Assembly (NCBI RefSeq): GCF_019688735.1
Contig: NZ_JAIFYA010000002.1
Coordinates: forward strand, 496,001 to 560,000
DNA from: Thermosulfurimonas sp. F29
GTDB taxonomy: Bacteria > Desulfobacterota > Thermodesulfobacteria > Thermodesulfobacteriales > Thermodesulfobacteriaceae
Length of the DNA stretch: 64,000 nt
Direction: 5' to 3'
A model generated the notes under the pieces. That model saw only the letters and a list, made by a program, of their open reading frames with translations. It searched no databases and had not been told where the DNA came from. The translations under genes were made by a program, and so were the position numbers. Positions 8,041 to 15,748 of this stretch are shown one piece after another (position 1 is the stretch's first letter; the number at the start of each line of letters is the position of its first letter).

Positions 8041-9208
8041 GATTGACCCCCTCGACAGCGTTTTGTACTTTCACGATTCCCTCCGCTTGAAGCCTGCGCA
8101 CGCATTCCTCGAAGAAAATCACCCGCGGATCCGCAGCCCGCGCCGTCTCCATGGCCGAACGCAGTTGCCCGAACCGTCCCTCCCGTATGTTGTTCGCAAT
8201 GCCGCCCGTGACCACCATCACCTCATACGCCGGAACCACCCCGCGCCCGTCCGCTCTCGGCAACAGCCTCTGACAAATCACCACCCTCAAACAGGAAGCC
8301 AGCATGGCCCGAATCAACCCCTGCTCCCCTCCGGGAAACACCGACACGATCCGCTCAACCGTTTCGACCGCCGTGTTCGTGTGTAGCGTGGAAAACACCA
8401 GGTGACCGGTCTCCGCCGCGTGCAAAGCCAACCGCATGGTCTCCAGATCCCGCATCTCCCCCACCATGATCACGTCCGGGTCCTGCCGAAGCACCGCGCG
8501 CAACGCCTCCGCAAACCCCGAAGTATCCCGCCCCACCTCCCGCTGATGCACCTCCGCCTGTTCGTTCCCGTGAAACAGGTACTCGATGGGATCCTCGATG
8601 GTGACATAGTGACCCGGACGGACCCGCAGGGCGTGCGACAGCAACATGGCCAGGGTGGTGGACTTGCCCGATCCGGTCGGCCCCGTCACCAGCACCAGAC
8701 CGTGCGAGAAATGCACGAAATCCAGAAAAAACTCCGGCAACCCCAGCTTCTGCGGGGATTCCACCGCTTCCCTCAAACGCCTGAAGGCCGCACACAGCTC
8801 CTGCCGCCCGCGGGCCAGATACAGGTTCCCCCGGAACCGGGTCCCTCCGGACGTCACTAAAGCGAAATCCTTGGCACCCGTGCTCTTGAAATCCATGCGT
8901 CCGTTGGCGTCAAGCAAACCGAGCAACCCCCGCACTAGGTCCGTCCGCCACCGTTCAACCTCCGCCAGCACCTCCGAAGGATGCTCCGGATCGTTCGCTC
9001 CAGATTCCTTCCCGGAAACCGCACGAAACTCGCCACCGCCGCGTACGTAAAGCCGCGGCTCCCAGGGACGACCAAGCGGAACCGTAAGATGCACGTCCGA
9101 TACGTCCAGGCTGCGCACGCATGCATCCAACAGCCGCAACACCGCAGCCGTCTCCGCCGGGACCTCAAACGTTGAATCCCTCCTCTCGTGCAGTTCATTT
9201 TCCGTCAT
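8033..9208 (-). CDS. pilT: PilT-type twitching/retraction ATPase (391 aa)
   Basis: Disassembles type IV pilins from the pilus base, pulling the fibre in. It has an N-domain DVSDVHLTVPLG, Walker A GPTGSGKS (176-183), Asp box VTIEDPIEYLFHG, QREVGRDTSGFAEALRA, Walker B DPDVIMVGEMRD, and His box TGHLVFSTLHTNTA. Near the C-terminus ANNIREGRFGQLRSAMETA corresponds to the AIRNLIREGK-Q--S-M--G segment diagnostic of PilT retraction ATPases. Residues 60-90 carry an extra acidic insertion. The ATG at 9208 has GGGAGGG upstream and is the first gene of a minus-strand pilus operon running to 4859. IncI thin pili are not known to encode such an ATPase, so this element's pilus may be retractable (inference). 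Confidence 0.93.
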   Translation of the reverse strand: MTENELHERRDSTFEVPAETAAVLRLLDACVRSLDVSDVHLTVPLGRPWEPRLYVRGGGEFRAVSGKESGANDPEHPSEVLAEVERWRTDLVRGLLGLLDANGRMDFKSTGAKDFALVTSGGTRFRGNLYLARGRQELCAAFRRLREAVESPQKLGLPEFFLDFVHFSHGLVLVTGPTGSGKSTTLAMLLSHALRVRPGHYVTIEDPIEYLFHGNEQAEVHQREVGRDTSGFAEALRAVLRQDPDVIMVGEMRDLETMRLALHAAETGHLVFSTLHTNTAVETVERIVSVFPGGEQGLIRAMLASCLRVVICQRLLPRADGRGVVPAYEVMVVTGGIANNIREGRFGQLRSAMETARAADPRVIFFEECVRRLQAEGIVKVQNAVEGVNHA

Positions 9209-9242
9209 CGGACGCCCTCCCTTGAGGGATTTCGGAAACCCT

Positions 9243-9283
9243 TAAAAAGAAAAAAGGGAGAAGGCCTGGAAGCCCTCTCCCTT
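9243..9283 (-). terminator. rho-independent terminator (minus strand)
   Basis: Read on the minus strand, a 12-bp stem (AAGGGAGAGGGC pairing with GGCCTTCTCCCTT, one G-T wobble) with a short loop is followed by TTTTTTCTTTTT. It lies directly after the 300-aa gene ending at 9320 and before the PilT operon start. It ends the DNA-processing transcript and isolates the pilus operon. Confidence 0.85.
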
Positions 9284-9319
9284 CGGGTTGACCTCTCCGA
9301 ACAGGATCGAGACTGAAGC

Positions 9320-10222
9320 TTAACCGTGATCGTTGGAAACGCGCACGCGTCCCCGTCTCGCCGAGGACACCGTGCGCCGCACCGTCGCCTGCTGCGCCTG
9401 AACCGTGCTCCGTGCTGTCGTCTGCTGCGTTGCTCCCTGCGCCTGCCGCGGACCCTGCGGCTGCATCTCCTCGCCTCCGACCGCCGCCTCCGGTTCCTCC
9501 GGTCCGACCTCCGGTTCGACAACGTCCCCCGGCTCGGAAGCAACGGCCTCCGGCTCCGCTCCGGCAGGAGCATAACCTTCATCTACCTCCGCATTCGCGG
9601 AAACCGCGGCCTCCTGCTCGCGACGACGCCGCATCTCCATCTGCCGCTCAAGCTCCCTCACCGCATCCGCCTCCCGCACCAGGTTCGCTATGTCCCGCAA
9701 ACGCAGCTCAAGAGCCTCCAGCAACAAAGGATCCACCGGGAAGGAAATGGTCTTCGCCTCGGAAGGCGCCTTCGCCCCCGGAGCATACACCTTCCGAGAC
9801 CCGAACAGAATCAACGCCTCCCGCGGCTCCTTCACCACCGCTCCCGACTGATCCCGCACCTCCACCTCGTAAGTCTTGAACTGAACCCCCAGCGTCTGCA
9901 CCACCTGCGTCCCGTCCTCAAGCTCCTGCACGTGCGGAAGAAGCAACCGGTCCTCATACCCACCCCGTCCCATGTTCACCCAAGCCAAGTACCCCCTCAG
10001 CGCCTCCTCACCCTGTTCACGGTAAATCCGTAACACCTGCGCCAGCGCCAACAGCTCATGATCCTCCGGAGATATCACAATCCGAGCCGTCTCACCCTCC
10101 TGCGCCTCCCGATCCAGAAACGTCACATAAGCCCTGCCCTGCTTCTGCGAAAACTCTACCTGAAACCCCGACTTCTTGGTGAAAAACATCCTGTAACGCT
10201 TGTCTTCGGGCATGCTCGCCAT
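9320..10222 (-). CDS. hypothetical protein with compact N-domain and low-complexity tail (300 aa)
   Basis: Function not recognised. The start is the ATG at 10222 because GGAGGTGTGGTT directly precedes it; an upstream in-frame start would put the ribosome site inside the gene. Residues about 8-60 are strand-rich (RYRMFFTKKSGFQVEF, GRAYVTFLD) followed by a helical region (DHELLALAQVLRIYREQG). Residues about 165-200 form a charged helix (READAVRELERQMEMRRRREQ). The last ~90 residues are acidic then Gln/Thr/Arg-rich (GAEPEAVASEPGDVV, TQQTTARSTVQAQQ) and end RRGRVRVSNDHG. A strand-rich N-domain plus a disordered tail beside a topoisomerase could suit a single-strand-binding protein, but no OB-fold signature is visible. 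A strong terminator follows the gene. Confidence 0.78.
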   Translation of the reverse strand: MASMPEDKRYRMFFTKKSGFQVEFSQKQGRAYVTFLDREAQEGETARIVISPEDHELLALAQVLRIYREQGEEALRGYLAWVNMGRGGYEDRLLLPHVQELEDGTQVVQTLGVQFKTYEVEVRDQSGAVVKEPREALILFGSRKVYAPGAKAPSEAKTISFPVDPLLLEALELRLRDIANLVREADAVRELERQMEMRRRREQEAAVSANAEVDEGYAPAGAEPEAVASEPGDVVEPEVGPEEPEAAVGGEEMQPQGPRQAQGATQQTTARSTVQAQQATVRRTVSSARRGRVRVSNDHG

Positions 10223-10318
10223 AACCACACCTCCTTCACCGTTTTTTTTGACGAACGACAAAAGAACCCCGTCTTCGACCGGAAACCTTGATTTTTTTTC
10301 GTGGACGGTCAGAAACGG

Positions 10319-11977
10319 TCAGATGCCGACGGGAGAGAGACGCAAACGCTCGGAGGCCTTCGGCAGGCGTTGCACGTCAAGGCGACCCCGGCTCCCCTCG
10401 CGCAGAGTCTCCACCATCTCCGCCAATCCGAGCCGACCTTCTTCATACTCCTCAAGCATCCTCTCCAGGTGCGCCGAGAGGTTCATCCCCAGCCAGGGTT
10501 CCCGGTCCCGCACCCACTCCAGCAAAACCGTCCCCGGCTCCCGCACCTCGAATCGGTCCTCGCTCACGTATCCCTTTTCACAGAGACTCGCAAGAATCGG
10601 AACATACGTCGAAGGCGCTCCCACACCCCTCTCGTCCACAAGCCTCATAAAATCCTCAAACACCCACCCGGCATCCTTCGATAGAATCAACGCCCCTCCC
10701 GCCCACACCTCAATATCCCTGTCCTCCCGGATCGCCCGCGTCAAAACCTCCTCAAACCGCCGGTTCTCCTCGGATCCGTCCAGCGCAATCGTCGTCCTCT
10801 CCCGCGAACCGTCCGACCATGTGATCTCCACCTCGTACCGCCGCTCCCCCCACACCGCCCTCTCCACGAACATCCGATACAACCGTTCATACGCCGCAAT
10901 CAGCTCAGACATTTCTTCCTTCTTCTCTTCCTTCTTCTTTTCTTCCGTTTCCGCCTCGGCCTTGAGAAGCCTGGCCACATCGTCCACGGCCAGCGCCATC
11001 GCCGGACGCAACCCTTCGTGCGCGAATCCGTCCTCGCGGGGAACCGCTTCCGCAGGCAACAACCCCTCGAACACCGCCACCGCCTTGATCGTTTCCACCC
11101 CTTCGGGGGAAAACTCCTCACTGCGCGTGCGAGGATACGAAGCCAACCCCTTCTCGTACAGCCGCTGCAGGCTCCGGTAAGACCTCAAAGCCTGCCGCAC
11201 ACCCGCTCGCCTGCCCGTGCTTCCCAGAAATCGGGCCAGCTTCGTGCCCTGTGCCCTACGAACGCGGTCCACACCCAACACCCGCATGCGCCCCCATCCC
11301 TGTCCGTCCAAGCGAACAACCGCACCGACCGCGCCCGCAAACCCCCGCGCCGCCACGAGCAGCTTCGACCCCTCAACGTCCCCCCGACGCAAACCGTCCA
11401 GCAGATCCAGAAACGCCATCTTCACCCGTCCCACCGCGGGATGCCCCCATTCCCTGCGCCAACCGTACCGAATCAACTCCGCCGCAGCCCGCCTGGAAAA
11501 CTCCCAACCAATCAAACGATCCACCAACCGACGCAAGGTTTCCGCCTCCGCCCGGTGGCGATCCGGTTCCTCCACCATGCGTTCACAGGCCCGCTGCACC
11601 GCTCTCTCCTCCAAAACGCTCGCACGCACGCGCCGCATTTCCCCTCGTGCCCCGACTCTCCTCGCCAGATCCCACACGTGCATCGCCGTCAGCTCCCCCA
11701 TGCGATCCGCATCCGTGACCACCAGGATCAAGTCGCCCGCCTCGGTTCGCTGCAACGCCCTGGCCAGAAACCCCAACCGCCGCCTTGACACCGGCGTCCA
11801 CTCCGGCTCCCCGTTCTCACTGATCCCCAACCGGTTTCCGGGAAGATCGTAAAGAGCACCCCCCGTAGCCAGGACCACAACCTCGCGGTCCCCGAAAACC
11901 TCCCGAAACACCCGACGCGCTACGGCAATCTTCCCGAAAGCCTCAACTATTACCACCAAACGACCCCGACCCCTCAC
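10319..11977 (-). CDS. divergent type IA DNA topoisomerase (552 aa)
   Basis: Relaxes negative supercoils or decatenates DNA by a 5'-phosphotyrosyl break in one strand. The N-terminal TOPRIM has Glu12 (VVIVEAFGK) and D89-A-D91-R-M93-G-E95, where the family normally has DxDREGE, so the first Glu of REGE is replaced by Met. The active-site segment is LYEKGLASYPRTRSEEFS with Tyr281 and Arg283. AHEGLRP replaces the usual HEAIRP, and GVGAPSTYVPILASL plus EKGYV matches the GIGRPSTYA---L--RGYV motif. No zinc-finger tail; at 552 aa it is shorter than TopA. GTG at 11977 has GGAGGGATGC upstream and overlaps the upstream gene by 35 bases. A second, more standard enzyme is encoded at 49389. Confidence 0.85.
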   Translation of the reverse strand: MRGRGRLVVIVEAFGKIAVARRVFREVFGDREVVVLATGGALYDLPGNRLGISENGEPEWTPVSRRRLGFLARALQRTEAGDLILVVTDADRMGELTAMHVWDLARRVGARGEMRRVRASVLEERAVQRACERMVEEPDRHRAEAETLRRLVDRLIGWEFSRRAAAELIRYGWRREWGHPAVGRVKMAFLDLLDGLRRGDVEGSKLLVAARGFAGAVGAVVRLDGQGWGRMRVLGVDRVRRAQGTKLARFLGSTGRRAGVRQALRSYRSLQRLYEKGLASYPRTRSEEFSPEGVETIKAVAVFEGLLPAEAVPREDGFAHEGLRPAMALAVDDVARLLKAEAETEEKKKEEKKEEMSELIAAYERLYRMFVERAVWGERRYEVEITWSDGSRERTTIALDGSEENRRFEEVLTRAIREDRDIEVWAGGALILSKDAGWVFEDFMRLVDERGVGAPSTYVPILASLCEKGYVSEDRFEVREPGTVLLEWVRDREPWLGMNLSAHLERMLEEYEEGRLGLAEMVETLREGSRGRLDVQRLPKASERLRLSPVGI

Positions 11978-12512
11978 CGCATCCCTCCATCAGGTCACGC
12001 ACAAAATCCAAACGCGACTTCGTGAGCACCCGCCAACCGTCCTGATGAGCCACCTTCGGCTCGAACGGATGAGGCGTCATCGCCACCACTAGGTCAAGCA
12101 CATTCCCCTCCGTCCCACGGGGACGTCCCACGAAAACCACACCGCTTCGTCCCCTGAACGGCGCCTTGGTCTCCAACCACCACGCCAACATCCGCCGCAC
12201 GTCGTTTCCCTCGAAACCCTCCGGCGTCCCTCCCGTAAACCTCACCCACCAACAGTAAGCCACCCGTTCCACCGGTCGCCCCCGACCCGCAGCAGCAAAA
12301 CTTCCCACCATCAGCCACCTCTTCCACACCTCTTCCAGATCGTCCAGAAACTGCGCAAAAGCCTCCGGCCCGGAAAGCCGTACCATGCTGTACGGCATCC
12401 TGAACCCGTAAACCTCCGCCTCCTCCACACGCCACAAAAACTCCTCCGCCAACCGCCTTAAATCCTCAACACTTCCCAAAAGCGTCAACCGACTACTCCG
12501 CACCTCCGCCAC
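11943..12512 (-). CDS. hypothetical protein (189 aa)
   Basis: No family recognised. The GTG at 12512 has AGGAGGGGC upstream; a later in-frame GTG also exists. The sequence looks like a soluble alpha/beta protein: LTLLGSVEDLRRLAEEFLWRV, then a Trp-rich centre (EVWKRWLMVGSFAA, YCWWVRFTGG). A conserved-looking strand block follows (SGVVFVGRPRG, NVLDLVVAMTPHPFEP), and the end is Gly/Ser-rich. It lies between the Fe-S nuclease and topoisomerase genes in an overlapping minus-strand operon, so a DNA-handling role is plausible but not shown. Confidence 0.75.
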   Translation of the reverse strand: MAEVRSSRLTLLGSVEDLRRLAEEFLWRVEEAEVYGFRMPYSMVRLSGPEAFAQFLDDLEEVWKRWLMVGSFAAAGRGRPVERVAYCWWVRFTGGTPEGFEGNDVRRMLAWWLETKAPFRGRSGVVFVGRPRGTEGNVLDLVVAMTPHPFEPKVAHQDGWRVLTKSRLDFVRDLMEGCGEGSGSFGGNS

Positions 12513-12522
12513 CCTGCCCCTC

Positions 12523-13917
12523 CTATCGGGAAAACTCGGAAACCATCCTGTTTTTCGCCACGGAATTTCTCTTCTCCCTCTTGGGATTCGAAGACGCAGC
12601 TTCCGTGCGACAACTCCAGTAGGAATAAACCCGCGACGTCAAACAGCGACGCACCACCTCCTTCTCTTCCTCCGAAAGGCCCTCGAACAACTGCCGATCA
12701 AATTCTTCCCGTTCAAATACCGTTCGCCACACCCGCACCCTCGGAAGCCTGACACAGTCGTTCGGCATAAGCATCCCTTTCTCCCAGAATTCATCCAGTA
12801 TCCGCGTGAGCTCCCGCTTGGCTTCATCACGTTGCTTCTCAATGCGCTTCAATTCCTCATCAAGATGAGCAAATTGCTCGGCAAGCTCCTCAAGACGCCG
12901 ATGCGTTTCCTCATCCGCCCCCAGATCCTCCGGCCTCACCTCGCGTCGTTCGCCTTCGTCTCTCTCCGCCGTCCGCTGCCGCTCCAGCAACCCTCCGAAA
13001 GTCCTTGCGCACGCCATCCGCGCTTCACAGAAACGACACTCCCGCAACTCATCACTAGTCAACCGCCGCACCTCCTTAAGTACTTCAACGAAGGCGTTCT
13101 CTCCGCCGGATTCACGCCACATCCGCACCGCCTGCCCCACATCCCGCAACCGACGCTCAAGACGCTCCAAAAACCGCGCCAGCACCACCGGCTCCGCCGA
13201 TAAGCGACGCGCCCGACCCTCCCTCACAAGATGAGCCTCCACAAACCGCAAAGCGTCCTCCCCGGGCTCATACCGTAACCGCACCTCCAAAAACTCCGGA
13301 CGGTTGCGATTCTTGTAAAACAACACGGCCTCCGCACCGCGTTCTTCGCTCAACCCCAACACCGCCGCATACAACCCCGCCTGCACCACATACCTCCGGC
13401 TCTCCCGGAAAAAAGGACCGAACCCCTTCTTCTCCAGAACCTGCGTCAACCTGTCAAAGTGTGCCCCCGATACCGCCTTGTGCTCGAACACCTCCGTTTC
13501 CCCCGTTTCCGGGTTGCGCAGAAGCGCATCCGCATGCCCGTGCAATACCGAAACCCCGCTCTCGAAACCAACCCCGCACACCGGACACCGTGCATACCCG
13601 CTTCCCGCAAGGAACAAAGCCGCATCCCCGGCATCCTCGATAAGCAAGTCAAGAGGTGCCTGAACTCCCACCACCTCCACTCCACCCTCTCTGAGCTGAC
13701 GCAGAGTCAGGTCCTCGTGCGTCTCTCCGTCCTGCATGATACCCAACAATATGTCGTCCGGCTCAAACCGATACCGACCCGTCGCCTCCAGAAAAAGCTC
13801 CCGCTTGCAAGCCCCCGCATTCGAGGGCGAAAAATAAAAAGCCGCCCGTTCGCGGGGTTTCTCATCCCTCAAAACCTGCGCCCCGCGCCGCACAAATTCT
13901 CCGTAGCTTACCGTCAT
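12523..13917 (-). CDS. PD-(D/E)XK nuclease with Cas4/AddB-like Fe-S cysteines (464 aa)
   Basis: Predicted RecB-family exonuclease. The catalytic core shows GHAD (Asp130), EVFEHK (Glu145-x-Lys147), and Q179 in VVQAGLYAAV, followed by EAVLFYKNRN; this is the D...ExK...Q order of the RecB nuclease domain. Cys37 (NAGACKREL) plus C294-x2-C297-x5-C303 (ECRFCEARMAC) reproduce the four-cysteine layout that holds the 4Fe-4S cluster in Cas4 and AddB. An extra CPVC pair at 111-114, just before the core, might bind zinc. Beyond residue 310 a charged coiled coil (EETHRRLEELAEQFAHLDEEL) and a basic tail are added, so the protein is longer than Cas4. No cas genes are nearby. ATG at 13917 has GGGAGGG upstream. 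Confidence 0.85.
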   Translation of the reverse strand: MTVSYGEFVRRGAQVLRDEKPRERAAFYFSPSNAGACKRELFLEATGRYRFEPDDILLGIMQDGETHEDLTLRQLREGGVEVVGVQAPLDLLIEDAGDAALFLAGSGYARCPVCGVGFESGVSVLHGHADALLRNPETGETEVFEHKAVSGAHFDRLTQVLEKKGFGPFFRESRRYVVQAGLYAAVLGLSEERGAEAVLFYKNRNRPEFLEVRLRYEPGEDALRFVEAHLVREGRARRLSAEPVVLARFLERLERRLRDVGQAVRMWRESGGENAFVEVLKEVRRLTSDELRECRFCEARMACARTFGGLLERQRTAERDEGERREVRPEDLGADEETHRRLEELAEQFAHLDEELKRIEKQRDEAKRELTRILDEFWEKGMLMPNDCVRLPRVRVWRTVFEREEFDRQLFEGLSEEEKEVVRRCLTSRVYSYWSCRTEAASSNPKREKRNSVAKNRMVSEFSR

Positions 13918-13932
13918 CGTTCATCCCTCCCT

Positions 13933-14202
13933 TCAAGAGGATCCCAATGAAGCGACTTCCGACCGCACAAACCGCGCCAATTGCTCGCCACACATCGCCA
14001 CACGTACCACCACCGGCCCCTCATTGTCCGAAACAGCCCGCCGCACCCTCATTAACCGACGGGCCTCATTCGCCGTCTCCGCAAACAGCACCGTCCCCCT
14101 GCCGCCCTCCAGAAAAACCACCAAAGCCGTGCCCGTCCGCCAAACCTCAAGATCCTTAGTAACACCTTTGATCCGTAAAGTGTCTCCCTCAACACGAAAC
14201 AT
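13933..14202 (-). CDS. small hypothetical protein (89 aa)
   Basis: Start placed at the ATG 14202 (MFRVEGDTLRIKGV): GGAGGG lies 5-10 bases upstream and the ATG overlaps the stop of the upstream gene (TGATG). The fold appears to be mainly strands (TLRIKGVTKDLEVWRTGTAL, VVFLEGGRGTVLFAE) then a helix (TANEARRLMRVRRAVS) and a strand (PVVVRVAMCG). No known family. Cytoplasmic by composition. Probably a small subunit or regulator of the nuclease that follows. Confidence 0.7.
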   Translation of the reverse strand: MFRVEGDTLRIKGVTKDLEVWRTGTALVVFLEGGRGTVLFAETANEARRLMRVRRAVSDNEGPVVVRVAMCGEQLARFVRSEVASLGSS

Positions 14203-14846
14203 CACATCCCTCCAACCGCGGGATAATACCCCGGCATGCGTTTCGTAGCCTCGCACACCTCCTCCACACGCTGCGACACCACTCGCCCGTTCTCCTCCAC
14301 ATACACGCGCCGCAAATGACACCGCGTCTCCGCATCCTGCCGGAAATCGTTTTTCCGCGGCACCTCCGTTTTTCGCGGCGACGATGCCTGTAATGCCGTC
14401 CGGTTTTCCCCGTTCGTTTGAACCATCCAGCGCAACCCCTCGTAAACCACCACCCCCGTCGCCGCTTTGATGCCGCGTTCAAGGTCGCTATCTTGACGTG
14501 AACCGGTCATGGCCGTCGCTCCGGCGCTTATTCCGCGGGCCATGGTCTGCTTTAGATCAAGGGTCTTCCCCGTCAGGGCCGAATACAGCACCGCCCCGGC
14601 CGCCGTGCCCGCAACCGCCGCCGCCGCTCGCTCCAGATCGGAATCCCGCCGATCCGTAAGCATCGTCCCCGCAGCCGCTCCCACCACCTCAAAAAACGCT
14701 TCCCTCCAATCCCCCGCCCCGGCCTGCGGCGCAATCGCGGACAGAAACGCCATACCCGCCGCCATCGCCGCCACAAACCGCCGACGCGCCCTCCGCACAA
14801 ACTCCCGCGACCCACCGCCGCCTAAATCAAACGACAACACCTTCAT
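14202..14846 (-). CDS. glycine-zipper-like repeat protein (214 aa)
   Basis: Start chosen at ATG 14846 because GGGAGGTGACGGAGA precedes it; the GTG at 14858 lies inside that ribosome site. A Sec-like hydrophobic stretch (about residues 22-44, FVAAMAAGMAFLSAIAPQAGAG) follows a basic RRARRR. Two internal repeats follow: GAAAGTMLTDRRDSDLERAAAA--GTAAGAVLY, and AGATAMTGSRQDSDLERGIKA-TGVVVYE. They share SDLER and small-residue helices like glycine zippers, which oligomerise in membranes. The C-terminal third is hydrophilic with two cysteines. Known glycine-zipper proteins include outer-membrane and pore-forming types; the exact role here is unknown. First gene of the minus operon, divergent from the DsbC-like gene. 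Confidence 0.75.
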   Translation of the reverse strand: MKVLSFDLGGGGSREFVRRARRRFVAAMAAGMAFLSAIAPQAGAGDWREAFFEVVGAAAGTMLTDRRDSDLERAAAAVAGTAAGAVLYSALTGKTLDLKQTMARGISAGATAMTGSRQDSDLERGIKAATGVVVYEGLRWMVQTNGENRTALQASSPRKTEVPRKNDFRQDAETRCHLRRVYVEENGRVVSQRVEEVCEATKRMPGYYPAVGGM

Positions 14847-14863
14847 CTTCTCCGTCACCTCCC

Positions 14864-14893
14864 TTTTCTTTTTACTCCCTGTCGAAAAAGAAA
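14864..14893. promoter_or_regulatory. divergent-gap inverted repeat TTTCTTTTT / AAAAAGAAA
   Basis: Nine-base arms (14865-14873 and 14885-14893) separated by 11 bases lie in the 68-bp gap between divergent starts at 14846 and 14915. In each direction the AAAAGAA copy sits a few bases upstream of the ribosome site. The same motif recurs in most divergent gaps of the window, so it is a candidate shared leader, promoter or operator element. Confidence 0.5.
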
Positions 14894-14914
14894 TCCTTAA
14901 TGAGGAGGACCGCC

Positions 14915-15745
14915 ATGAAAAAACCGCTGAAGAAAACTACAATCGGAGCAACCCTGGGTATCCTGTTTACCGGTGCAACCCTGCTGGTTCCCGGTCAGCC
15001 GTTCGCCGCCGGAACCTGCCCCACTAAAGCCAAGGTCCGCACGATCCTCAAAGACTTGCCCCCCGAAGTTTCCATCGTCACCGTGCGCCCGGTTCCCTCG
15101 CTCCCTCACTGGTGCGGCGTTTACCTGCGTTCGCCCATGGGCGACCTCGAACCCCTTTACCTCCACACGAAACACCCCAACGTGATCGCGGAAGGAACAT
15201 TCATCAACACCGATACGCAACTGCCCCTGGACTTTGAAATCCGCCTGGCCCTGCAGAAACTGTCCCCCGCCGATCTCGAAAAACTCAAGTCGCTCACCGC
15301 CTTCAAAATAGGCGACCCTCAGAAGCCCACGGTTTACCTGATCGTCGATCCCGACTGTCCCTTCTGCCATGCGCTGGAAAACTCCTTGGATTCAGCGATC
15401 CGCGAGGGACGTCTGCACGTGGCCGTGATCCTCTTCCCGCTCCCTATACATCCGCAGGCCGAGGACCACGCCGTTGCGGTCGCCTACGTCGCTCGCAAAA
15501 ACCCCCAACGGGCCTGGGAAATGCTCCTCGAACGCTCGTTCGACATCCCGGAAACCCCATCGCAGGACGAACTCGACCGTATCCGTGACGGCCTCCAGGA
15601 AATCGAACGTATCCTGTCGGAAGACCTGAACTTTCAGGGAACACCCGTTATCGTGTTCGCCGACGGACGATTCTGGCTGGGAGGGCTTCCCGTTCACGCC
15701 GTTCTTCAAGCCGCCCACAACAACAACAAAACCACGAGGAGGTAG
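14915..15745 (+). CDS. DsbC/thioredoxin-like periplasmic disulfide protein (276 aa)
   Basis: Likely disulfide isomerase or reductase for exported proteins. Signal peptide at residues 1-32 (MKKPLKKTTIGATLGILF to FAAG). The thioredoxin fold begins near residue 138 (PTVYLIVDPDCPFCHALEN) with active site C148-P-F-C151. A cis-Pro loop GTPVIVFADG lies near residue 249, followed by FWLGG. An N-terminal domain (residues 35-125) with a SPMGDLEPLYLHTKH strand block resembles the dimerisation domain of DsbC/DsbG. Two more cysteines (35 and 67) may form a structural disulfide. Start at ATG 14915 is set by GAGGAGG; an earlier ATG would overlap that site. Conjugative elements often carry such enzymes (TrbB, DsbC) to fold Cys-containing pilus proteins; the Cys-rich exported proteins at 59-64 kb are candidate clients (inference). 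Confidence 0.88.
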   Translation: MKKPLKKTTIGATLGILFTGATLLVPGQPFAAGTCPTKAKVRTILKDLPPEVSIVTVRPVPSLPHWCGVYLRSPMGDLEPLYLHTKHPNVIAEGTFINTDTQLPLDFEIRLALQKLSPADLEKLKSLTAFKIGDPQKPTVYLIVDPDCPFCHALENSLDSAIREGRLHVAVILFPLPIHPQAEDHAVAVAYVARKNPQRAWEMLLERSFDIPETPSQDELDRIRDGLQEIERILSEDLNFQGTPVIVFADGRFWLGGLPVHAVLQAAHNNNKTTRR

Positions 15746-15748
15746 ATC

